From Shimia isoporae (GTDB lineage: Bacteria > Pseudomonadota > Alphaproteobacteria > Rhodobacterales > Rhodobacteraceae): a DNA stretch of 64,000 nucleotides. Within the stretch, counting starts at the first letter, position 1. Each line of letters opens with the position of its first letter. The DNA lies in NCBI RefSeq assembly GCF_004346865.1, contig NZ_SMGR01000001.1, positions 310,001 to 374,000 on the forward strand. The letters run 5' to 3'. The translations under genes and the position numbers were made by a program. The notes below the pieces were generated by a model. That model worked only from the letters and a program-made list of their open reading frames with translations. It was not told the DNA's origin and searched no databases. Below, piece after piece: positions 1 to 8,030 of the stretch.

Positions 1-264
1 AAAGACGCTGCCAATCAAAGGGACGGCAAACATCTTGATGGAGTGGTCAAACGTCAGGTGTTTGTCCAGCCAACGGATCATCAGATCACACAACATCCAG
101 TTGGCGGTAATTATTGTCGCCCAAAACAAAAAGTTGATTGCAAAGGGAACAGGCGCATCGAGCCCTTGCACTCCCAACAAACAAAGGCTGAGTGCCAGGA
201 TAATTGGTGAAAACAGATATTTGGCCGTCCTAGACGAATAAATTGAATAACTTCCGTGTGCCAT
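1..264 (-). CDS. N-terminal part of a multi-span membrane protein (cut by the window start)
   Basis: Read directly from the minus strand: an ATG at 264-262 opens 88 codons without a stop up to the window edge. The peptide starts MAHGSYSIYSS and is dominated by hydrophobic stretches, roughly residues 17-32, 38-58 and 78 onward, so it looks like a multi-span inner-membrane protein. The missing C-terminus prevents assignment. Membrane-anchored LytTR-type regulators of this bacterial group have similar N-terminal domains, and the gene is divergent from the biosynthetic operon that starts at 639. A regulator of that operon is therefore possible, but this is inference only. Confidence 0.6.
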   Translation of the reverse strand, partial: MAHGSYSIYSSRTAKYLFSPIILALSLCLLGVQGLDAPVPFAINFLFWATIITANWMLCDLMIRWLDKHLTFDHSIKMFAVPLIGSVF

Positions 265-303
265 TGCGCTAAAATTTCTCTACATCAACTAATTTCTGTG
301 TGC

Positions 304-398
304 GTGGCTTAAGTGAGACTTCACATTTGAGCTTAGGGTCAAAATATTCGCCAATCAACCTATTGGTGTTTTTGGAGCGATCTCTCAACTTAAGCCAC
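304..398. repeat. Inverted repeat in the divergent promoter region (265-638)
   Basis: GTGGCTTAAGTGAGA (304-318) is repeated in inverted form as TCTCTCAACTTAAGCCAC (381-398), differing by a one-base insertion, with about 62 bases between the arms. It lies in the 374-base gap between the truncated minus-strand membrane gene and the acyl carrier protein gene, where no other gene is visible. It could be a paired regulator site or a large RNA stem. The rest of the gap shows nothing I can assign. Confidence 0.5.
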
Positions 399-638
399 CT
401 GCCGGGAGAAGAATGAGCCCGTGGCATTTCTGTCGACACTATTGAGCGGATCACATCTCGCAACAGTACACTTCACCGGCTCACGTACTTCGCGAATGGC
501 GTTTGCGAACTACTTGTCGCGCTCGCGCAATAGTGTTTCCCAGACCAAGCAAGTCTGCCTAACCAAAATGCCAGCATCACGAACTAGTTTTTTCATCTAG
601 CCCTCTCTCGAGGGAAGTCTTGTTAGGAGAATTTGAGA

Positions 639-1001
639 ATGAGTCTTCAGAAAATAAAGTCCATAACCGCAGACATCCTCTTTCTGGATGATCCATCCGA
701 AATCGAAGGTTCAAAGCCCTTTGAGGACATTGGGTTCACATCTATCGATTTCATTGATCTGTGCTATGAACTGCAACAGCAGATCGACTCCCGAATTAAG
801 CCAGAAGAGCTTTGGCCGATAAATCAATTCGCCACGGACCCGGCCCTGTTTGCCGACGGGAAATGGACCGATGCCGGGTGGGCCCGTGTTCAAGAAGCGC
901 TGGAGTTCAAAGACAGCTCACAAAAGTTGCCAAGCGAACTTACGCGGTTTTGGACTCCCGCGTTTTGCGCCAAACGGGTTGAGGCAGTGATTAATGCCTA
1001 A
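639..1001 (+). CDS. Acyl carrier protein
   Basis: A 120-residue carrier protein. The GFTSIDFID stretch (residues 32-40) supplies the serine (Ser35) expected to receive 4'-phosphopantetheine. The C-terminal third is longer than in a housekeeping ACP. The ATG at 639 is preferred over an upstream TTG at 633 because AGGAG at 625-629 is well spaced from it. It is the first gene of a long co-directional operon and its stop overlaps the next start. It would carry the growing acyl chain for the ketosynthase pair that follows. Confidence 0.82.
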   Translation: MSLQKIKSITADILFLDDPSEIEGSKPFEDIGFTSIDFIDLCYELQQQIDSRIKPEELWPINQFATDPALFADGKWTDAGWARVQEALEFKDSSQKLPSELTRFWTPAFCAKRVEAVINA

Positions 1002-2136
1002 TGTGTTCATTACCGGCGCCGGGGTCGATGACACTTGGGGAGGGGCGCACGCGAAGCTGTGTAGCAACGCACCAGCTGTGCCGTCTGCTGACGGACGTAG
1101 AAAACCGGAAAAAGCAAAGCTCTCTAAAGCATTGGCGGCGCGAATTGCCCGGGAAGACAGAGCCATACTCACGGACATAACAATCAGGAGCCTCATGGCC
1201 GCCTGCAAAGCTATGGAAATGGCCGAAGGGGACGCGCCGTTTTCGGACGAGATACGGAAATTTTTTACTGTGTTCACGAACACAGAAACAGTACGCGATT
1301 TTCATCTAATTCTCGATGCATTCCGAAAAACCAGAGCGCCGGATATCGACGCAGCCACATTGTTTGGAAGACTTGGCGAAGTCGCCGAAACAACGCATCC
1401 GCTGCGTCTTTTCCGAAAGCTGCCTACAAACACCCTCTATCATCTGTCTAAAATATTCGGGCTAACTGGGGGGGGGTACCCCTTAAGGCGAATGTCTTTG
1501 GGAGGGTTGTTGCTGATAGAGGAAGCGCTGTTTCGGTTGCAATCCAGCGATGCGAGCGCGGCACTTCTTTGTGCTTCGGGGGACATGTTGAGTGCGGAAA
1601 ACTACGGTGCGTTTCGAAAAATGGGGCTGTTGGCGGACGCCGAGCAAGGCAAAGGCGGAGTCTACCCGGTAAATGGTACAGCCAGCCTTGTGTTGGAAAC
1701 CGCCGAAACCTTGGCCACCACAGGACATGCGCCGATCGCGGAAGTGAATTTTGCGCTCACAAGGTTCAGCACGGATATGTTTACCGGGGTCGAGGATTGG
1801 TCCTATCTTCACCAGTCACTAAAAGAGGTGAGCGGTGTTACTGCCCCCCCCCCTATCGTGGTGATGTATGACAATGGCGCGGATCAATTGCGCGAGGCTG
1901 AACTTGCGGCACTTGCGCACGCAATGCCGGATGCCGAAACCCGAAGCTACAAGCGTTGGATTGGATATTCTGCAGGAGCTAGCGTGTTGGGGGATGTGGT
2001 CGCGGCCTTGCATGACTCTTCAATCGAAACCGGACGAACCGTCATTTTCCATGGAACCGGCGCAGGAGCAGGCTGCGGATTGGTCGCTATGCGGAAAATG
2101 AACTGTTTGGCAGGTCAAAAGCAGGTGGCGGCATGA
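994..2136 (+). CDS. Ketosynthase-like protein without catalytic residues (chain-length-factor-like)
   Basis: A 380-residue thiolase-fold protein. It keeps structural KS landmarks: an FGLTGGGYP approach, an NGTASLVLE stretch and a glycine-rich C-terminal motif. The position of the catalytic cysteine reads RRMSLGG, and the two histidine motifs read YDNGADQ and IGYSAGAS, so the Cys-His-His triad is absent. That matches the chain-length-factor partner of type II PKS ketosynthases. It overlaps the true KS gene by four bases, as KS/CLF pairs usually do. The gene contains a run of nine G and a run of ten C. Confidence 0.75.
   Translation: MPNVFITGAGVDDTWGGAHAKLCSNAPAVPSADGRRKPEKAKLSKALAARIAREDRAILTDITIRSLMAACKAMEMAEGDAPFSDEIRKFFTVFTNTETVRDFHLILDAFRKTRAPDIDAATLFGRLGEVAETTHPLRLFRKLPTNTLYHLSKIFGLTGGGYPLRRMSLGGLLLIEEALFRLQSSDASAALLCASGDMLSAENYGAFRKMGLLADAEQGKGGVYPVNGTASLVLETAETLATTGHAPIAEVNFALTRFSTDMFTGVEDWSYLHQSLKEVSGVTAPPPIVVMYDNGADQLREAELAALAHAMPDAETRSYKRWIGYSAGASVLGDVVAALHDSSIETGRTVIFHGTGAGAGCGLVAMRKMNCLAGQKQVAA
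1468..1476 (+). repeat. Nine-base poly-G tract inside the KS-like gene
   Basis: Nine consecutive G encode three glycines of the LTGGGYP stretch. Gain or loss of one base would frameshift the chain-length-factor-like gene and could be polar on the operon. The tract is in frame as given. Confidence 0.9.
1844..1853 (+). repeat. Ten-base poly-C tract inside the KS-like gene
   Basis: Ten consecutive C encode the Ala-Pro-Pro-Pro segment before IVVMYD. Together with the G tract upstream, it gives two slippage-prone homopolymers in a single reading frame of only moderate GC content. Confidence 0.9.
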
Positions 2137-3398
2137 GAAACCGAGTTTTCGTAACCGCGTTTGGCGCTTCAACACCGCTTGGGTCAACTGGCGACGAGAT
2201 TACCGCGGCGTTGCGAGAGGGGACCTCAGGAATACGAGCGATCGAAAAGTACGACACAGGTTCGTTTCGTAGCAAATTTGCGGGTGTTCCTGAAGAAGGA
2301 AACAAGGCCATTCGTTGGCCTTCGGACTCGCGAAAATGCGGGGATCTATTCTACCTTGACAGGGCAATAAAACGGCTGATTAGCGACTTCCCGGACATAG
2401 GTCACCACTGGGATTTGTCCCGGCTCGGAGTGTTTTTGGGTGTTGATGAACCGGTCTTGGACATCGGCCAGACAATTGATTTTGTGACGTCGCTTCGGAG
2501 CGATCCTAACAGCAATGACTACGTGAATTTTGAAGAAGCTATTGAAGCGCACTTCCGCTTGAACGACTTCATCACTTTTGACCCAGCCAATGTTCTGCGT
2601 CGAGTCTATAAGGATCTTCCGTTTCGTGGTCCAGGGGTTGTGCATACCGGACTTTGTTCCGCGTCGCTGCAAACACTTGGCATGGCCTTTCACAGTATTC
2701 GCAGCGGTCGCATTGATCGGGCAATTGTTGGCGGCGTATCGGCGAAAATCACTCCGGAGCACTATATCGGCCTTGAAGCGGTCGACGTAATTGCCACAGA
2801 TGATCGGCTGGCGCCGGAACAATTGTCGCGCCCCTTTGACAGTCGACGTTCCGGCTATGTGCCGGCAGAGGGGGCCATTCTCTTTTTGATAGAAAGTGAG
2901 TCTGCGGCAAATGACCGACAGGCAGATCCTTTGATGGAGATCAAGGGGTACGGCTCGTCGCTTAATGCCAACCACGTCGTCAAGCCCCACCCCACGTCCC
3001 GAGAAATGGTTTCGGCCATGACCCGCGCTCTTTGCGATGCAAAATTGTCAGCTGAGGACATTGGTCTCGTGAATGCACATGGGACTTCTACGCAGCTGAA
3101 TGACAAACACGAGGCTGCGGCAATTAACCGTGTCCTGTCGCGCGAAGTGCCCGTCACAGCAAACAAGTCGCTGCACGGTCATTTGATAGCTGCAGCCGGC
3201 GCCATGGAGACACTAAACACCTTGTTGTCGTTTCAGGCAGATATCATTCCCGGGACACGTAATCTCGCCGACCTTGATGCCACGTGCGACGTCAATGTGG
3301 TTCCAGAGACGCGAAATGCTCGTATCGACCATTGCATTAAGAATTCATTCGGAATGGGGGGGCTTGCAGCGTCTGCTGTGCTCAGCCGCTGCTCGTAA
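2133..3398 (+). CDS. Beta-ketoacyl synthase (catalytic KS of a type II system)
   Basis: A 421-residue KAS-II-type condensing enzyme that extends an ACP-bound chain by two carbons with malonyl-ACP. The active-site cysteine lies in GLCSAS (Cys175), the first histidine in NAHGTST (His316) and the second in SLHGH (His350, with Lys345 before it), so the Cys-His-His triad is intact. It starts four bases inside the preceding KS-like gene, consistent with translational coupling and a heterodimer. No acyltransferase is present, so malonyl groups would come from the housekeeping FabD. Confidence 0.88.
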   Translation: MRNRVFVTAFGASTPLGSTGDEITAALREGTSGIRAIEKYDTGSFRSKFAGVPEEGNKAIRWPSDSRKCGDLFYLDRAIKRLISDFPDIGHHWDLSRLGVFLGVDEPVLDIGQTIDFVTSLRSDPNSNDYVNFEEAIEAHFRLNDFITFDPANVLRRVYKDLPFRGPGVVHTGLCSASLQTLGMAFHSIRSGRIDRAIVGGVSAKITPEHYIGLEAVDVIATDDRLAPEQLSRPFDSRRSGYVPAEGAILFLIESESAANDRQADPLMEIKGYGSSLNANHVVKPHPTSREMVSAMTRALCDAKLSAEDIGLVNAHGTSTQLNDKHEAAAINRVLSREVPVTANKSLHGHLIAAAGAMETLNTLLSFQADIIPGTRNLADLDATCDVNVVPETRNARIDHCIKNSFGMGGLAASAVLSRCS

Positions 3399-3410
3399 AG
3401 TAGGTGTTGG

Positions 3411-4664
3411 ATGAAACATTCAGGCTTTGACGTCAAAAAGTTTAACGACATGATCAGGTATTATGGCGAGGCGAACTATCCATTCGACCTCCCTTCGGTC
3501 GATTGCTATGAGACATTTGTTTCACAGTATCAGCCGACGTCTAAAGATGATCTGCGCGCAATGAGCCAAGCGCTTATTTCCGCCGGGCATCTGACTGGCT
3601 GCTATGTGGTTGCGACATCAGGATCGACGGAAGCTCCGGTAATCATGGGCAGCAAAATTCTGCATGGCGCAACAGAAGACAGCTACCCTTATCAAGCGCG
3701 GATGCTGCTTGAGGAACACATCTTTTCCGCCACCGACGTGGCTGCCAATCTTCTTACGCCGGGTTGCTTTGGACAGAACTACGAGGGCATGTGCCGGGTG
3801 CTGGAGGCTATCGGCGCGACAATTCTGCCGGTTGGGAAGATGGAAACAATGGACGATCCCAAGACGCTCCTCAGCCTGCTTTCCACTTTTGAGTGCAATA
3901 CCATCGTTGGCTCACCCACCGTGCTCATCCAGTTGGCTCATCTTTGTCTGTCCGAAGGGGTCAACCTGCCGATCCGAAAAGCGGTGTTTATGGGCGAGGC
4001 CCTTCCTGTATCCAAACGGCGTTTTCTCGGTTCAATATGGCCCGGACTTAGAATTCTGAGTGTTTATGGCGCGTCGGAACTGGGTTTTATCGGAGTAAAT
4101 ACGCCTGAACTTCCAGAGCGGGAGCACATTGTGCTTTCGAAGTGGTTCTTCTTCGAAATTGACGCTGACGGATCGCTGCTTGTGACTGATCTAAAATGCC
4201 CAATGCTTCCGATCATTCGGTATAGAATTGGGGATAGGGCTAGGCTGGTCACACATGAGGTCGGCCCGCGACTGGTCTTGGATGGAAGATGTGATCGCAA
4301 TTTCAGCCTGGGGGGAAAACGCGTAAACATCGCCGAAATTCTAGAGGTTATGAAGTCTCAAGATCAAGCCGTGGACGACCTTCAGATCACTCTGTCAACC
4401 GATACGGATGGCCGCGACATAATCAAAGTGGCTTGTTCCAGTATTGCCGCAGTCGACGAGACGCGATGCAGAGAAGCTGTCTCTGAAATTCCAGCCATCA
4501 AAGTTGCGGTTAGCCGTAGAATTTGCGCTGTTGAAGTCACAGGTGAGCACGCGCGATTTCAAAATGCGAGAGGGAAAATCCCGATCTTACGAGACATACG
4601 AGAGTCATATCGGGAAACACATATGGATCGCGTGGGGGGCGCCCAGAATGACTGCAATCCTTGA
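3411..4664 (+). CDS. PaaK-like adenylate-forming enzyme (first copy)
   Basis: A 417-residue member of the phenylacetate-CoA ligase branch of the ANL superfamily, which activates a carboxylate as acyl-AMP. The P-loop reads ATSGSTEAP (68-76), the adenine-binding motif YGASE (219-223) and the hinge-region aspartate YRIGD (271-275). The substrate cannot be read from sequence. It could load a starter acid onto the ACP or activate an amino or aromatic acid. A paralogue lies at 10245-11507 in the same operon, so two different acids may be activated. Confidence 0.75.
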   Translation: MKHSGFDVKKFNDMIRYYGEANYPFDLPSVDCYETFVSQYQPTSKDDLRAMSQALISAGHLTGCYVVATSGSTEAPVIMGSKILHGATEDSYPYQARMLLEEHIFSATDVAANLLTPGCFGQNYEGMCRVLEAIGATILPVGKMETMDDPKTLLSLLSTFECNTIVGSPTVLIQLAHLCLSEGVNLPIRKAVFMGEALPVSKRRFLGSIWPGLRILSVYGASELGFIGVNTPELPEREHIVLSKWFFFEIDADGSLLVTDLKCPMLPIIRYRIGDRARLVTHEVGPRLVLDGRCDRNFSLGGKRVNIAEILEVMKSQDQAVDDLQITLSTDTDGRDIIKVACSSIAAVDETRCREAVSEIPAIKVAVSRRICAVEVTGEHARFQNARGKIPILRDIRESYRETHMDRVGGAQNDCNP

Positions 4665-5463
4665 TCAAATTCCGGCTCTCCAGGCGCTAATGGGAATTCC
4701 CATTGAGAGAGCAAAAGCATCGCAGCTCTTCGAAAATTATCGGGCGGTATTTCGGCAAATCGTGCGGGCTGACCGCGTAAACCAACCGGTGCACTTCGAA
4801 GACGCCGATGCTCGGAAATATCGAGATCAAGCACAGGCTTTGATGATTGATCTGGAATGGATGTTTGAAGGTCTGATGAGGGACTTCGCAACGAAGCCAG
4901 AAGAATTTTCGGCTATCGAACGGAAGCAGTTGAAAGAGATGACCGGGTTTTTCCGTGGTATTTATCGAAATGTTGCGCGCGCAGAACTGAGCCAGTTGAA
5001 TTTAGGCCCTGATTGCCGAGTGCTTCAAGTTGGCATGGGGCCAATGCCATTGAGCCTTGTTCAATTCCAGCGGGTCACAGGCGCGCAAATTGCCGGCATT
5101 GATGTAGAGCAGGAGGCCGTTTCGCAGGCCAAAGAGTTTTTCTCCCAGCTGCACTTACAAGACGTCGGAGCGGAGTTCCATTTGGCCAACGGTGTTGATT
5201 TTGACTACGCGGTGTTTGACGTGATCCTCATTGCGGCGACTGCGCGGCCTAAGGACGAGATCGTTCTGAGAATTCTCGAAACCAACAAGGCTTCAAATCT
5301 CCACATTGTGAATAGAGACACAAGCGGATGGAGTTCTCTGGTTTATCGTCCCAACCCATTGCCGGACATGAGCGACTTGGTCGTGGATTGGCAAGTTTCA
5401 TCTACACCCGTAACGAGCACTGGGTACATCCGCGCCTCGGTCGAGGATGCTTACGATGCTTGA
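4648..5463 (+). CDS. Nicotianamine-synthase-like SAM-dependent enzyme
   Basis: A 271-residue protein from the ATG at 4648, chosen because a G-rich Shine-Dalgarno-like stretch lies at 4634-4639 and the upstream codons belong to the previous gene. A helical N-terminal region is followed by a Rossmann domain with GMGPMPLS (129-136), the acidic SAM-ribose end IDVEQEA (151-157), DVILIAA (191-197) and a late RDTSGWSSLVYRP segment. This layout resembles nicotianamine synthases and the CntL-type enzymes of opine metallophore pathways, which transfer an aminocarboxypropyl group from SAM. An ordinary methyltransferase is the main alternative. It overlaps both neighbours. Confidence 0.6.
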   Translation: MTAILDQIPALQALMGIPIERAKASQLFENYRAVFRQIVRADRVNQPVHFEDADARKYRDQAQALMIDLEWMFEGLMRDFATKPEEFSAIERKQLKEMTGFFRGIYRNVARAELSQLNLGPDCRVLQVGMGPMPLSLVQFQRVTGAQIAGIDVEQEAVSQAKEFFSQLHLQDVGAEFHLANGVDFDYAVFDVILIAATARPKDEIVLRILETNKASNLHIVNRDTSGWSSLVYRPNPLPDMSDLVVDWQVSSTPVTSTGYIRASVEDAYDA

Positions 5464-5983
5464 GGCGCTTAGAAACACGCCTAGCTGGGTTTATTTGGCC
5501 TTTTTCCTGGTCCTCTACTACGGCGTAATGTACTGTTTTTCTTCGCGTTCCGAGCCGCGTAGATTGCTGGTATTGCCTTTGCTTTTTTTGGTGTGGTCCG
5601 CCTACTCGGCATTTTCCGATGAACAGCAAAGTTGGATGAGTCTGGGGGGCTGGGTCTGTGCCGTCGGCTTGGGTGGCCTTTTTGGCAGCATGATCGGACG
5701 CAAGTCTGGTGCACGATTTAATGACGCGGAGGGAATCATAGAAATCCCAGGGTCCAAGATTCCGTTGATTATTTCTCTGTTCTTTTTTGGATGCAGCTAT
5801 TGGTTTGGCTACACGACCGCCGTTTCCCCTGAATTGTCCGCCACCTTGAGTTTCCAGTTGGCCAAAACGGGATCAATGGCGGGGTGCGTGGGGCTGTTTT
5901 TGGGCCGCGCTATCACAATCTATTCCACTTCGCTGAAGCCGTTGAGGTCTGGCGAAGGGGCTGATGTTTCAAAATCGGTTTAG
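5456..5983 (+). CDS. Small multi-span membrane protein, DUF6622-like
   Basis: A 175-residue protein from the ATG at 5456. GAGG at 5443-5446 fits this start better than the ATG at 5447. It begins MLEALRNTPSWVYLAFF and has about five hydrophobic segments, a pattern I associate with DUF6622. No catalytic motif is visible. It sits inside the biosynthetic operon and overlaps the upstream gene by eight bases, so it may help move or anchor an intermediate. That role is inferred only from position. Confidence 0.6.
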   Translation: MLEALRNTPSWVYLAFFLVLYYGVMYCFSSRSEPRRLLVLPLLFLVWSAYSAFSDEQQSWMSLGGWVCAVGLGGLFGSMIGRKSGARFNDAEGIIEIPGSKIPLIISLFFFGCSYWFGYTTAVSPELSATLSFQLAKTGSMAGCVGLFLGRAITIYSTSLKPLRSGEGADVSKSV

Positions 5984-5985
5984 TT

Positions 5986-6405
5986 ATGTCCTTTGCGAAT
6001 TCATCCCTAGTCATTTTGCCGCCAGAAGACGTGCGGCCTGAATTTCTGGCACTATGCGGTCACGTAGCTCCTTTAAAAAACGGGCGCGGGCAGGCCGAGG
6101 TAACGCGCGACGCAATTCGGGCTCTTGGCGAATTCTATTCGAACGAAGTGTTGTTCATCGAACTCATGCATCAATTTGCCGTTCGATCGGCGCGGCACGT
6201 TTTACCGGATGGTGCGGGGCGCATCTTGCCTGTGTCGTTGACTCGCCTGCGGCTCAGCAATTTGGTTGGGCCCATCAAATTGAAATCTCGTGTTTACCGG
6301 GTGGATGGTTTAGCCGTGGTGGTCATTGGCGGGGTCGAAGGTGGGGTTGCATGGCGACCCTTAGCCGTGGTTCGAGTTGCTTCAGTGCCGGTTGGGGAGA
6401 TGTGA
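5986..6405 (+). CDS. Possible hot-dog-fold dehydratase or thioesterase subunit
   Basis: A 139-residue protein with no certain family. The stretch FIELMHQFA (57-65), followed by alternating strands rich in Leu/Val/Arg, resembles the central helix and following strands of FabZ/ApeP-type hot-dog proteins. The catalytic HFP..PG motif is absent. Since an obvious FabZ-like protein is encoded one gene further on, this could be the non-catalytic partner of a dehydratase heterodimer, as known in highly reducing type II PKS systems. That is a hypothesis. Confidence 0.45.
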   Translation: MSFANSSLVILPPEDVRPEFLALCGHVAPLKNGRGQAEVTRDAIRALGEFYSNEVLFIELMHQFAVRSARHVLPDGAGRILPVSLTRLRLSNLVGPIKLKSRVYRVDGLAVVVIGGVEGGVAWRPLAVVRVASVPVGEM

Positions 6406-6406
6406 C

Positions 6407-6964
6407 ATGCCGGGAATTGTAAACTCAATGCTCCCGTGGTTGATGTTCCCCGTTTTTTTGGATTGGACGGATCGCAATTACTCTTTTGCTGCATTGATTG
6501 CCTTGGGCATCAGCCTTTGCCTTTCCGCGTTGCGGCTTAAGGATGGCTACGTAGTTGACTGGACGGTGGTCACAAGCATTTCTTTGACAGCCGTTGTTGG
6601 CCTGGTCATGAGCGAGGCGGGTCTACTTGCCTATTGGCCGCTGTTTATGCCTGCAGCGCTCATGTGCATGTGTTGGGCGTCTTTGGCACTTGGGCGCCCG
6701 TTCACGATTCAATATGCCAAGAAAGAAACTCCGAAAGAGTTTTGGGGGAGTGCCATCTTCAAGCAGGTCAATGTGCAGATTAGCACGGTCTGGGGAATTT
6801 GCTTCACGCTGACGTTTATCCTGAGCCTTCTGGCGATCCCGTATCAGCCGTATTGGCCACTGTTTGTGATTGCAAAATATCTATTGATCTTGTCAGCGAT
6901 GGTGTTCTCGCGAGTGCTTCCAGAGTTTCTTGTTGCGCGCTTAGAGGCTCAAGTTGATGCATAG
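6407..6964 (+). CDS. Membrane protein of unknown function
   Basis: A 185-residue protein from the ATG at 6407, directly after the upstream stop. Four to five hydrophobic segments are visible (roughly residues 5-15, 20-35, 45-85, 125-145 and 150-170). A short polar loop carries RPFTIQYAKKETPKEFW. I do not recognise the family. Its location between two hot-dog-like genes, with overlap to the following one, makes it part of the biosynthetic operon, possibly in product transport or membrane anchoring. Confidence 0.5.
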   Translation: MPGIVNSMLPWLMFPVFLDWTDRNYSFAALIALGISLCLSALRLKDGYVVDWTVVTSISLTAVVGLVMSEAGLLAYWPLFMPAALMCMCWASLALGRPFTIQYAKKETPKEFWGSAIFKQVNVQISTVWGICFTLTFILSLLAIPYQPYWPLFVIAKYLLILSAMVFSRVLPEFLVARLEAQVDA

Positions 6965-7286
6965 GGAAGTTTTTATACTTCGTGCCGAAGAAGCGACGGA
7001 TCGCGAAACCAAAATGGTGTTGGATGCGAGCCATCCAATTTTCCGAGAGCATTTTCCCGATTTCCCGGTGGTGCCAGGATCGATGACGGTCGAGATGATC
7101 TTGCGTTGTTTCAGAAGCTCAACACAGCGCGACGTTCACCTTGTTTACGCCAGTTTCTTACACCCGGTGCGACCAGTTGAAGAGCCAATCGTATTGAAAA
7201 GCAGCTGTCGCAGTCACGAAATCCGTTTTGCCCTTACACAAGGTCAAAAGCCGGTTTGCCGTGGCGCGTTAATTATTGAGGACTAG
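6957..7286 (+). CDS. FabZ-like 3-hydroxyacyl-ACP dehydratase
   Basis: A 109-residue hot-dog protein from the ATG at 6957. The FabZ signature is clear: HPIFREHFPDFPVVPG (residues 26-41), with His32 as the likely catalytic histidine and Glu46 in the following helix. It would dehydrate 3-hydroxyacyl-ACP to the trans-2-enoyl form. No enoyl reductase of a standard type is encoded in the operon, so double bonds would be retained, which points to a conjugated polyene. It overlaps the preceding gene by eight bases. Confidence 0.8.
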   Translation: MHREVFILRAEEATDRETKMVLDASHPIFREHFPDFPVVPGSMTVEMILRCFRSSTQRDVHLVYASFLHPVRPVEEPIVLKSSCRSHEIRFALTQGQKPVCRGALIIED

Positions 7287-7293
7287 CGAACAA

Positions 7294-8013
7294 ATGACGG
7301 AGATAGCCATTGTCACAGGGGGTACACGGGGAATTGGTCGGCGTACTTCGATCATGCTAGCCCAAAAGGGGTATGCCGTTATTGCGACCTACCGAAGCGG
7401 CACTGAAACCGCTCAATCGTTAGAAGTGGAGAGCGACGGAGCGATATCGACCCAAATAGTCGATGGTTCGGATTCTGACGCAGTACTGGAATTCGCCGAA
7501 ACAGTGCTGAAATCGGCGACTCCAAAAATTTTGGTCAATAACGCTGGTGTCACGGGAGATGACTTATTTCTGAATTCAAATGCTGAAAAGATCGGCCGCA
7601 TTATGCAGGTCAACTTTGGTGGGGTGCTCAACTACTGTTCTGCATTTGTGCCTGCAATGACGGCAGCCCGGCAGGGCGACATCGTAAATACGAGCTCCGT
7701 TGCCGCGACGAAGGTCAAGGAAGGAAATGCAGCCTACGGTTGTGCTAAGGCTGCCATAGACCGATTGACACTAGGAATTGCGCAAGAGACTGCACGGTTT
7801 GGGGTGCGCGTAAACGCTGTCGCGCCAGGTTTCGTCGAGACGGATATGTTTGACAGTTTCGCCGGAGTAAATGCCAAAGCAATTATGCGCGCAATCCCGG
7901 GAAGGCGAATTACGCAACCAGATGAGGTTGCCCACATGATTGTGGCGTTAGCCACCCGGCAGATTAGCACCACAGGTACAATACTTCGTGTCGGAAACGG
8001 CGAAAACATCTAG
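7294..8013 (+). CDS. FabG-like 3-oxoacyl-ACP reductase (SDR)
   Basis: A 239-residue short-chain dehydrogenase from the ATG at 7294, with GAGGA at 7278-7282 as ribosome site. It has the NADP-binding TGGTRGIG motif near the N-terminus, the NNAG motif, and a catalytic triad Ser135-Tyr148-Lys152 (VNTSS...YGCAK). In this context it is the ketoreductase that reduces the 3-oxoacyl-ACP made by the ketosynthase pair. It is distinct from the sugar-type SDR at 19120. Confidence 0.85.
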   Translation: MTEIAIVTGGTRGIGRRTSIMLAQKGYAVIATYRSGTETAQSLEVESDGAISTQIVDGSDSDAVLEFAETVLKSATPKILVNNAGVTGDDLFLNSNAEKIGRIMQVNFGGVLNYCSAFVPAMTAARQGDIVNTSSVAATKVKEGNAAYGCAKAAIDRLTLGIAQETARFGVRVNAVAPGFVETDMFDSFAGVNAKAIMRAIPGRRITQPDEVAHMIVALATRQISTTGTILRVGNGENI

Positions 8014-8030
8014 TAAGGTTGAGGCCACAA

